A DNA stretch of 64,000 nt from assembly GCA_001708385.1 (NCBI GenBank), contig CP012388.1:62001-126000 (forward strand), given 5' to 3'. This DNA is from Flavobacterium psychrophilum. Its GTDB lineage: Bacteria > Bacteroidota > Bacteroidia > Flavobacteriales > Flavobacteriaceae. Both the position numbers and the translations under genes were made by a program. A model generated the notes under the pieces. The model made no database searches. It worked only from the letters and a program-made list of their open reading frames with translations, and was not told where the DNA came from. Shown one piece after another: positions 35,591 to 41,972 of the stretch (position 1 is its first letter; each line of letters begins with the position of its first letter).

Positions 35591-36603
35591 ACAGTTACTG
35601 TACCGCATGTTCCCGGAGTTACACATCCGCCTTCGCCCCTTACATAATAAGTAGTTGTTGTAGTTGGGCTAACACTAAATGTAGACGATGTAGTTGTGGT
35701 TACAGGCGTACCGCCACAGCTGCCTGTATATACATGCCATGCAGTAGCACTGTTAAGTGTTCCTGTAATGCTAACTGTTTTGCTTGATCCGTAACAGTTT
35801 ATACCCGTGGCTGCAAGTGTAGGCTGCGTAGGTGCAGTACAAGCTGTACAGTCAACATTTGGTGTTACATAATTAGCAGGTGTTATGCCCTGTGTTCCTG
35901 AATTGGTTTTTGTCCAATTAAGCCTATTATTTATACTTTCCCTCAAATCATCAGAAGTTCCTGTCAGGGTACCAGTATATTTATTGTTAGGTAATTCTAC
36001 ACTATCACTTAAATTATACAATGCTACACAGTTTACTCCATTTGTCAATCCTAAGGGTATGACACTTTCGGCAGTGCCTAAAGCTATGTCTGACCTATTC
36101 CATGATGTAGAAGGGTCATAATTAGTTGAGTTTATATCTCCATGTACACCAGCTATGAAAATAGGGGATAAAGGCCTCATAATGTTTCCTATACTTTGAT
36201 AAGCTAGTATCTGATCGCCTCCAAATAAATTAAAATTATACGGAGTTCCAGATGGATTAAGTACAAAAGAAGTTCCTGCCACGCCATTTACAGTAAGTGT
36301 GTTTGGAGACGTTTCAATAACCGAAATAATAGTACCACAGCTTACGCCACCGGTAGGTATGGTCCATCTAATGTGGGGTTCGCTAGTACTTGCCCATACA
36401 GCATTTCCCCATCCCTCTTCTGTGAAATAAATTATTTCTCCAGCAGGTATATCCTTTAAGGTAATAAATGAAAAACCGTCCAGCGTTGCAGTATCATAGC
36501 CTATAAAGGCAATATCACCCGCGGCAAGGCTTTGTGCGCTGAGCCCTTGTGAAAATATACAGGAGTATAAAAACACTAAGAGCAATAGTAATTTTTGTTT
36601 CAT
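32053..36603 (-). CDS. N-terminal part of frameshifted giant SprB-repeat adhesin
   Basis: This 1516-codon frame starts at ATG 36603 with a signal peptide (LLLLLVFLYSCIFSQGLSA). Residues 25-250 form a domain opening AAGDIAFIGYDTATLDGFSF, of a type seen at the start of large secreted proteins. A short Cys-rich segment follows, then about 15 SprB repeats of 75-77 aa. After residue about 1478 the frame leaves the repeat (TDANTYVQRH instead of TDANTCTATQ) and ends 38 codons later. Removing two bases near 32168 joins it exactly to the downstream part. The complete protein would be about 2,600 aa. It is the last gene of an operon with a binding-fold protein and two collar proteins. Confidence 0.9.
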   Translation of the reverse strand: MKQKLLLLLVFLYSCIFSQGLSAQSLAAGDIAFIGYDTATLDGFSFITLKDIPAGEIIYFTEEGWGNAVWASTSEPHIRWTIPTGGVSCGTIISVIETSPNTLTVNGVAGTSFVLNPSGTPYNFNLFGGDQILAYQSIGNIMRPLSPIFIAGVHGDINSTNYDPSTSWNRSDIALGTAESVIPLGLTNGVNCVALYNLSDSVELPNNKYTGTLTGTSDDLRESINNRLNWTKTNSGTQGITPANYVTPNVDCTACTAPTQPTLAATGINCYGSSKTVSITGTLNSATAWHVYTGSCGGTPVTTTTSSTFSVSPTTTTTYYVRGEGGCVTPGTCGTVTVTVNPQIVITPGQTNVSCNGGSNGTATATVTGGTGDYTYSWSPSGGTAATATGLTAGTYTVTVTDQNLCTATASVTITQPTTITSSITSQTNVGCNGAATGSATVTASGGTGGLTYSWSPSGGTSATATGLTAGNYVVTITDTNTCFTTQNVSITQPSAITVTPLSQTNIACKGTATGAASVTASGGTGTLSYSWSPSGGTAATATGLSAGTYTVTVTDINNCTATQSFTITEPSTGITVTAAGQSNLTCNGGTDGSATVSASGGTGTLSYSWSPSGGTGATATGLTAGTYTVTVTDEYNCTANQSFTITEPAVITVTPFAQTNVGCNGAATGAASVNASGGTGALSYSWSPSGGTAATATGLYAGTYTVTVTDANLCTATQSFTITEPDILVASQGTINNPSCFEGNNGTATVNVTGGTGGRTYSWSPSGGTAATASGLGAGTYIVTVTDANGCEATQSFTLTEPTAITTSVSAQTNVSCANGSNGSATVSATGGTGTFTYSWSPFGGTDSTATGLSAGTYAVTVTDTNGCETTQWVSITQPTDITATITAQTNVACRNGNSGSATVSVSGGTPGYTYSWAPSGGTAATATGLYAGTYTVTITDANNCIATQLVTITQPATMLVASTSRTDATCTTGGETAVFPSGGTSPYSYLWSNGATTQAITNLAAGPYSVVITDSNGCSITKNFTVITTNTLTATTSQTDILCNGTATGSATINVSGNSGALTYVWSPSVSTTATASALTAGTYTVTASLAGGCSITRSFTITQPSALVASIGAQTNLLCNGATTGSATVNVTGGTGAYTYSWSPSGGTAATASGLTAGTYTVTVTDDNSCTATQSFTITEPTSISITPSQTNVSCNGANNGSATVTVTGGTGAYTYSWAPSGGTASTANGLAPGTYTVTVTDANLCTATQSITITQPDALVATANAQTNLFCNGASTGSATVSVAGGTGAYTYSWAPSGGTAATATGLTAGTYTVTVTDANTCTATQSFTITEPTVITITPSQINVSCNGANNGSATVTVTGGTGAYTYSWAPSGGTAATANGLAPGTYTVTVTDANLCTATQSITITQPDALVATASAQTNLLCNGASNGAATVSVTGGTGAYTYSWAPTGGTSATASGLTAGTYTVTVTDANTYVQRHNPLLLHSQLQLQLPHRTLMYLVTVSIMVLQLQL

Positions 36604-36622
36604 GTTTGGTGTGATTTGATTA

Positions 36623-37756
36623 TTAATGGCAGAGATAAGCGTTATGCCAACCTCCTAAACGTTCCGGAATTTGGATAGCCTCATTCTTTTTTATAAAGTC
36701 TCCATTGTTGGATAAAGTCTCTATTTTTTTAAAAGTCAGGCCATCATTGTTATTGTTGGCTTCAAGAGTATATATGTAATGGTCAAATAATGTTTTATTA
36801 TCTTCGAAATTTATAGTTCCCCTTGGTCCGTCAATTTTTATATCTTCTACAATTTTTATAACTGAATTTATATTTCCTGCTTGTTCAGGCTTTGTAATAA
36901 TATGGTTTACTATAAGTCCGCTTTCGTATCCCAATAGTGAAAAAATTGAAGGTGCTTGTGAGTATGCAGCCAGATATTGATTTGTAAACTCGCAACTTTT
37001 ATCGTTACTTTCAAGCCATGGGCTAACAATATACGCAGGTATAGGATTGCTCTTATAGTCTTCTATAAAAGCGTCGCTTATGGAGAATGCAGTAAAATAG
37101 AATGGATATTTAGATGTTATCTTATTTTTAGAAATAAATGCTGCTGTTTCTTCGGCATATAAACCGCTGAAAAATCCAAATACAGCGTCCGGATTGGCAT
37201 TATCTATAACAGCTTCCATATACTTTTCCTCTTCCTCTCTTGGATTTAGTGGTGTTATATAATGTCCTGTAAAGTTTATGTTTTCTGTTAAAGAAGATTC
37301 AAGTGCTGATAATATTCCATAACCTGAATCATAATAAGAAGTAGCGGAGGCAATAGAGTTATAATTTTTTTCGGAAAAATATTTACCTAATAAATATCCT
37401 GATTCTGCAAGAGCGAAAGAATTTATATATATACCCTTAAAAGACTTTTTTGAATACGGCATAGTCGCACCAAGGTCTGTTGCTAGCACTAAAATATCAT
37501 TAGCAGATGCATACTCGTAAACATGGCTTATATTGTTATGTCCAAAAAAACCAATTATAATATTAATACCTTCCTGAAAACTCAGCTTCTGTATTTTTTC
37601 TATTATTAATTGTTCATCTGCCCCAATCCCTATGCTCTCTACAAATAATTTTGCATTAAGATTGTTTAATTTTAATCCGCGAACAAAATCCCTGTCAAGT
37701 GTTTTGTATTGTCTTGACTGGGGGATTAAAACTCCGATTTTTATTTCACCACCCAT
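36623..37756 (-). CDS. periplasmic-binding-fold (Peripla_BP_6-like) protein without signal peptide
   Basis: A 377-aa protein that begins MGGEIKIGVLIPQSRQYK, where the first beta strand of a LivJ/amide-binding protein starts at residue 4. There is no room for a signal peptide, so it is probably cytoplasmic. Typical blocks follow: INIIIGFFGHNN, YASANDILVLATDLGATMPYS, SIASATSYYDSGYGILSALESS, NPDAVFGFFSGLYAEETAAF and LLGYESGLIVNHI. The fold binds amino acids, amides or similar small molecules. No ABC permease or ATPase is near. It is 19 bp upstream of the giant adhesin and 52 bp downstream of a collar gene, in the same operon. A signalling or assembly role is possible but unproven. Confidence 0.8.
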   Translation of the reverse strand: MGGEIKIGVLIPQSRQYKTLDRDFVRGLKLNNLNAKLFVESIGIGADEQLIIEKIQKLSFQEGINIIIGFFGHNNISHVYEYASANDILVLATDLGATMPYSKKSFKGIYINSFALAESGYLLGKYFSEKNYNSIASATSYYDSGYGILSALESSLTENINFTGHYITPLNPREEEEKYMEAVIDNANPDAVFGFFSGLYAEETAAFISKNKITSKYPFYFTAFSISDAFIEDYKSNPIPAYIVSPWLESNDKSCEFTNQYLAAYSQAPSIFSLLGYESGLIVNHIITKPEQAGNINSVIKIVEDIKIDGPRGTINFEDNKTLFDHYIYTLEANNNNDGLTFKKIETLSNNGDFIKKNEAIQIPERLGGWHNAYLCH

Positions 37757-37808
37757 AAAAAAAATGTAAAAAGAGAGGTAATATAGTACCTTTCTTAAAT
37801 TATTAATA

Positions 37809-38381
37809 TTAGTTTCTTGAAGGAAAGTAACCTTCAGTACATATACAAGTATTTACAGCCAGATATGGGCTTCTTATTCCAAAAGGTTGGCTACCACCTG
37901 CTATACTAAGCGTCCCCGAAATTGTTGTTGTAACTCCTCCTACATAATTGGTTGGATCTGGCGTACTTTCAGAATACATATTAGGAAAAGTTCCACCTGA
38001 TCCAAAACCAAGGATATTACCATCGGTTTCATTAATAGGCGATCCGGTAGTAACAGGAACTACTGTTTGTGCTTTTACGTCTGATATAGCATGCGTATGC
38101 ATTGGCATGTTTAGTGGCAACAGTGTCATTGTTTCATATCCACCAATTTCTCCTTGATCTATTGGGGTTAAACCGGGTCCTTGTCCTGGATGTACGATAC
38201 TACGTCCTTGTAAATTAGGAATTCCAAAAGTTGTTTGTCCATCTCCGCCATAAGTTGTTCCCAATAGTGCAAAAAGTGGTGTGTTTTGAGCGATTGACAG
38301 TAATTGCCCGTTGCATTGCATCCAGCCAACCGGAGCAAATTGAAATCCGAAATGGCATATTGCACCTAAAATTTCGTCCAT
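37809..38381 (-). CDS. phage-tail-collar domain protein (MdpB-like), copy 1
   Basis: A 190-aa protein with an N-terminal tail-collar domain (GAICHFGFQFAPVGWMQCNGQLLSI, LFALLGTTYGGDGQTTFGIPNLQGR), as in proteins named microcystin-dependent protein. The middle (LNMPMHTHAI, GSPINETDGNILGFGSGG) and end (SIAGGSQPFGIRSPYLAVNTCI ... YFPSRN) are also typical. The neighbour at 38405 is the same length and about two-thirds identical by eye, so the pair arose by tandem duplication. No phage structural genes surround it. Such cellular collar proteins may form small trimeric fibres. It lacks a signal peptide, so how it would leave the cell is unknown. Confidence 0.9.
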   Translation of the reverse strand: MDEILGAICHFGFQFAPVGWMQCNGQLLSIAQNTPLFALLGTTYGGDGQTTFGIPNLQGRSIVHPGQGPGLTPIDQGEIGGYETMTLLPLNMPMHTHAISDVKAQTVVPVTTGSPINETDGNILGFGSGGTFPNMYSESTPDPTNYVGGVTTTISGTLSIAGGSQPFGIRSPYLAVNTCICTEGYFPSRN

Positions 38382-38404
38382 ATTTTTTAAATTAGATTAA
38401 TAAA

Positions 38405-38977
38405 TTAATTTCTTGATGGAAAAATACCAACAAGTGCAATACTCGTATAAATTCCCAGATATGGACTTCTTGATGCGAAAGGCTGGCTTCCTCCAGCTAT
38501 CGAAGGTGTTCCTGTTAATGTTGTACTAACCCCTCCTACAAAATTTGTTGGGTCTGGTGTGTTTTCAGAATACATATTAGGAAAAGTGCCACCTGAACCA
38601 AAACCAAGAGTATTGCCATCTGTCTCATTTATTGGACTTCCAGTTGTTGTAGCAATTACTGTCTTAGCTGTAACAGTATTCATAATATGTGTATGAGCCG
38701 GCATATTTGTAGTTAGAAGTGTTACAGATTCTGTTCCTCCTACTTGTCCCTGAACTACAGGTTGTAATCCCGGTCCTGTTCCAGGATGTACTATTGAGCG
38801 GCCTCTTAAATCAGGCAAACCGAAAGTAGTTTGTCCGTTTCCTCCATAGGTTGTGCCCAATAGAGAAAAAAGCGCGGTATTTTGGGCAATAGATAAAATT
38901 GCCCCATCGCAAAATGCCCATCCTTTTGGAGGAAAATTAAAGCCGAAAGCCTGTATCTGACCTAAAAATTGTTCCAT
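38405..38977 (-). CDS. phage-tail-collar domain protein (MdpB-like), copy 2
   Basis: A 190-aa paralogue of the next gene and the first gene of the operon. It shows the same collar domain (GQIQAFGFNFPPKGWAFCDGAILSI, LFSLLGTTYGGNGQTTFGLPDLRGR), the THIMNTVTAKTVIATTTGSP middle and the IAGGSQPFASRSPYLG end, and closes with IFPSRN. Differences are spread over the whole length and concentrate in the VQGQVGGTESVTL and terminal YTSIALVG regions. This suggests different binding partners or hetero-oligomers. A 23-bp gap separates the two genes. Confidence 0.9.
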   Translation of the reverse strand: MEQFLGQIQAFGFNFPPKGWAFCDGAILSIAQNTALFSLLGTTYGGNGQTTFGLPDLRGRSIVHPGTGPGLQPVVQGQVGGTESVTLLTTNMPAHTHIMNTVTAKTVIATTTGSPINETDGNTLGFGSGGTFPNMYSENTPDPTNFVGGVSTTLTGTPSIAGGSQPFASRSPYLGIYTSIALVGIFPSRN

Positions 38978-39419
38978 GATTGTATTTTTAATTTGTTGAT
39001 TATATGGTTATAGCTAATGTATTAATAAGGGAAATACTAAAACCACGTATATTCACCTGTTTTGTAATATTGTAATTTCAGCGTATTTTTACTGTAGCGG
39101 CAGCAAAATCTTAATCTTCAGATATTGTACTATTTTCTATTAGTACGGCATCAAATTTAGGTGCTATCAATCATCCGGATATAGGTATAACTACCTGTTT
39201 TCTAAATTGGGATCTTTTTCATAATACGTATAAGGCAATTATAATTATTATGTAAGAAAATTATAAGAGAGATGAAATTTGCAACTTTAATCTTATCTTT
39301 GAAATATGTTAATTATTTAACAGAAGCCTGTCTTCAAATATTTTTATCTTATTATTTTCATTTACAGGTTTGTTGAAAAATTAAGCTGATTCAATTACAA
39401 CCAATTAATAATTAATCAT
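38978..39419. other. 442-bp divergent region between collar operon and second signalling cassette
   Basis: AT-rich and non-coding. A perfect -7 element TATCTTTG at 39294-39301 faces the cassette (126 bp before its ATG), although the nearest TTG is only 12 bp upstream of it. On the minus strand TAAATTTG (39159-39152) could serve the collar operon. The shared region would allow the LuxR-type regulator to control both units. Confidence 0.5.
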
Positions 39420-39761
39420 ATGAGTAAAAAAGAAAACACAATTACTCTGGAAGATGCTAAACGTTTTGCTGCCAGATGGAGAAAAGAGGAAGGGACTTAT
39501 AATTCCCATCACGAACTTCATGGATTCTTAATTCCGATAGTAGATTTTGCAGAGGTTTTATCCGAAAAGCCGGATGCAGTAAGAGCCTATGTTGGAGTTG
39601 ATGATCTTGGTGAAGAAAAACTAATGATGGTAGGTACCAGATATAATAAGGATACGGATACTTATGAAGATATTATTGCCGATAAAGGTGAATCTGCTAT
39701 CTTTGATTTTTCAAGGCCATGTCCAAATTTATGCGATAAAGACAGTCCTTTGAACAAATAG
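39420..39761 (+). CDS. single-domain soluble protein of the new cassette-linked family
   Basis: A 113-aa cytoplasmic protein with one copy of the domain that is doubled in the 197-aa protein at 17238. Residues 8-20 hold the helix LEDAKRFAARWRK, corresponding to EEIKQSIASW and EANARILAW there. The core strand pair is AYVGVDDLGEEKLMMVGTRY, and the end DFSRPCPNLC matches DFSRPIPPF. Two cysteines near the C-terminus are special to this copy. It is the first gene of the second cassette, 7 bp before the membrane protein. No named family is known to me. The recurring genomic context suggests a part in signal input. Confidence 0.75.
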   Translation: MSKKENTITLEDAKRFAARWRKEEGTYNSHHELHGFLIPIVDFAEVLSEKPDAVRAYVGVDDLGEEKLMMVGTRYNKDTDTYEDIIADKGESAIFDFSRPCPNLCDKDSPLNK

Positions 39762-39768
39762 TAATTGA

Positions 39769-40416
39769 ATGTATTTATTAAAGATCCTGACCAATCTCGG
39801 TCTTTTTATTCTTTTTATAAATTTGGTATTATATTCTATAGGCTTCGCTAAAAATGGCAAAGCCTATAAATTTTTTGTTGTATATATTATCTCGCTTTTT
39901 CTAATAAACGTTATCACAGAGATTTATGCGATATTGAATATTAACAACCATTTTTTAGCTACTTATTACCTTTTTTGCCCCTTTCTACTACTAAGCTTTT
40001 TTTATTACTATTTGTTCGCCCGAGTCAATAAAAAAAAACAGCTATTCATTAAATTTTCGGCTGGTATCTTTGCTGCTTTACTTGCCATGCAGTATATGGT
40101 AGATCCGGGGCAGTATTTTAAATTTAATTCGATAGGATTACTAGTAACAAATTGTTTAGTAAGTGTTTATGCGGTTTTGTATTTATTTGAATTACTATCA
40201 GGTAAATTACCCTTTCAATACGCTACCATTGGCATATGTATCTACTTTATAAGTAGCGCATTAATTTTTGCATCTGCAACATCAATAGTGTCATTCAACG
40301 TAGAAATTAGTATGTTTATCTGGAAAATAAACGCATCATTGTTTATTGTATATCAATTACTAATTTTATGGGAATGGAAGCAAACCTTTTATCTAACTCA
40401 GAAGAAACAGGGTTAA
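39769..40416 (+). CDS. polytopic membrane protein of the second signalling cassette
   Basis: A 215-aa protein with about six TM helices (LGLFILFINLVLYSIGF ... INASLFIVYQLLILWEW). It is the counterpart of the membrane protein at 17838: same position, similar length and topology, and the same 49-bp overlap with the kinase gene in the same relative frame. The C-terminus (WKQTFYLTQKKQG) is short and basic. Function unknown; likely a sensor or stabiliser for the kinase, which has a single TM helix. Confidence 0.82.
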   Translation: MYLLKILTNLGLFILFINLVLYSIGFAKNGKAYKFFVVYIISLFLINVITEIYAILNINNHFLATYYLFCPFLLLSFFYYYLFARVNKKKQLFIKFSAGIFAALLAMQYMVDPGQYFKFNSIGLLVTNCLVSVYAVLYLFELLSGKLPFQYATIGICIYFISSALIFASATSIVSFNVEISMFIWKINASLFIVYQLLILWEWKQTFYLTQKKQG

Positions 40417-41168
40417 TTATTATAACGGGTATATTTCTTATGTTCTTTATGAGCATGATATTATTGCTGTTCTTTTTCTTCTCTAAAAAGAAGATCGTTC
40501 AAAAAGAACTGGAAAAGAAGAATCTTGAGTTGGACTACCAAAAAAATCTTATTCTTGCAACTATCGAGGTACAGGAAAATGAAAGAAAACGTATAGCACA
40601 GGATCTTCATGATGATATAAGTTCAAAATTAAATATTGTGTCCTTAAACAGCCATATGTTAACGACACCGGACTTAACACCCGATGAAGTTTCAGAGATT
40701 ACAGTTAATATTATTAACCTTACAACTAAGACTTTAGAAAGTTCCAGAAGAATAGCACATGACCTTTTACCTCCTGTTCTGGATAAATTTGGGCTTCATG
40801 CAGGTGTTGAAGAGCTTTGTTTTGAATTTAACAGTAGTAAGTCGGTGATTGTAAAGTATGAAAATAATGTAACCTTTAATGAAAATGATAAAAACAGGCA
40901 TCTTCATGTTTTCCGGATAATACAGGAGCTGATGAACAACTCATTACGTCATGGAAAGGCTACAGAAGTTTCATTATCTTTTAATAAGAGTAACGATAAA
41001 GTAATTTGTAAATATACAGACAACGGAAAAGGCTTTGACGCTAACAGGCTAAAAGAAAGTAAAGGGCTTGGGATGAAAAATATTGAAAGCCGCATTATTT
41101 TCCTTGAAGGAGATATTAAGATAGATTCGGCTGTTGGTAGAGGAATTGACGTAGTTTTTAATTTTTAG
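40368..41168 (+). CDS. NarX/DesK-type sensor histidine kinase (HisKA_3)
   Basis: A 266-aa kinase with one TM helix (about residues 16-38), a coiled coil, and His81 in ERKRIAQDLHDDIS. The ATP-binding domain has IQELMNNSLRHGKA, YTDNGKGFD and KGLGMKNIESR. It is the paralogue of the kinase at 18461 (same layout, EKxRxRIAxDLHD). The ATG at 40374 is an alternative start six bases later. The partner regulator starts 6 bp after its stop. Confidence 0.92.
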   Translation: MGMEANLLSNSEETGLIIITGIFLMFFMSMILLLFFFFSKKKIVQKELEKKNLELDYQKNLILATIEVQENERKRIAQDLHDDISSKLNIVSLNSHMLTTPDLTPDEVSEITVNIINLTTKTLESSRRIAHDLLPPVLDKFGLHAGVEELCFEFNSSKSVIVKYENNVTFNENDKNRHLHVFRIIQELMNNSLRHGKATEVSLSFNKSNDKVICKYTDNGKGFDANRLKESKGLGMKNIESRIIFLEGDIKIDSAVGRGIDVVFNF

Positions 41169-41173
41169 TAGTT

Positions 41174-41860
41174 ATGGCAGATACTATAAGAATTGCACTC
41201 GCAGACGATGAAGTTCTTTTTAGGAAAGGCGTATCGTTTATTCTACAGCGCAAAAGAAATATAGATGTTATTTTTGAAGCCTGTAACGGAGAAGAAATGG
41301 TGTCTTTTTTAAGAGAAAATAAGATCAACAATACTAATCCTGATATAATTATTATAGACCTTAAAATGCCGGTTCTTAATGGCGTAGAGGCTACTAAAAT
41401 TATACATTCAGAATTTCCGGAGATAAAGATTATTGCACTCACCAGCTATAATACCAAATCGTTTATTGCCAATATGATTGATGTAGGTGCTGCATCTTAC
41501 CTGGTAAAAAGCACCACACCTCAGGAACTTTTAACTACAATAAACGAAGTGTATGAAAATGGATTTTACTACAACGACGAAGTATTGCAGGTAATACATG
41601 AGTGTCTTGCTTCGCCTAAGAAAAAAACGAAAGGTAGATTTCTGGAGGAGCAGCTTACCAATAGGGAGGTGGAAGTACTCAAGCTTATTTGCAAACAGCA
41701 CAGCGGTGCAGAAATTGCCGAAAAACTATTTCTGAGTACGCGGACTGTTGAAGGTCACAGGAACAACCTGTTGCGCAAAACAGAATGCAAGAATATGATT
41801 GGGCTTATTATTTATGCTATCAATAATGAATACGTAACAATAGAGAGCCTTATAGAATAA
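41174..41860 (+). CDS. LuxR/NarL-family response regulator
   Basis: A 228-aa regulator with a receiver (RIALADDEVLFRKGV, phosphoacceptor in IIIDLKMPVLNGVE, SYLVKST) and a GerE helix-turn-helix (LTNREVEVLKLICKQHSGAEIA, RTVEGHRNNLLRKTECKN). It is most similar in this window to the regulator at 19224 (EVLKLIC, RTxEGHxNNL, NxIGLIIYAI). It probably controls the divergent collar/adhesin operon, its own cassette, or both; this is by position only. Confidence 0.94.
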   Translation: MADTIRIALADDEVLFRKGVSFILQRKRNIDVIFEACNGEEMVSFLRENKINNTNPDIIIIDLKMPVLNGVEATKIIHSEFPEIKIIALTSYNTKSFIANMIDVGAASYLVKSTTPQELLTTINEVYENGFYYNDEVLQVIHECLASPKKKTKGRFLEEQLTNREVEVLKLICKQHSGAEIAEKLFLSTRTVEGHRNNLLRKTECKNMIGLIIYAINNEYVTIESLIE

Positions 41861-41910
41861 CACCATTTTTTTATTTACATAAGTTTAGCATTGTCAAAAA
41901 TATCGAACAA

Positions 41911-41953
41911 TGATATTTATCAGGTTTTGTATGCAAACGATATCTAATCTTTG
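41911..41953 (+). promoter_or_regulatory. FNR-box promoter of the 604-aa gene
   Basis: TGAT-ATTT-ATCA (41911-41922), 23 bp, then AATCTTTG (41946-41953), a -7 element with the first base off consensus. The box centre falls near -41.5 from the expected start, the position of a class II activator site. The same spacing occurs at four other genes here. Confidence 0.8.
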
Positions 41954-41972
41954 CTGGCTAAACATTTTGTAA

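Noticed and set aside
30699-36121. Several plus-strand open frames (up to 215 codons) across the adhesin gene
   Set aside because: They are antisense to the SprB repeats. The repeat unit has no stop in that frame, so length is an artefact of periodicity.
37809-38977. Collar genes as a prophage remnant or contractile injection system
   Set aside because: No capsid, terminase, integrase, sheath, tube or baseplate genes nearby; cellular MdpB-like collar proteins are common without phages.
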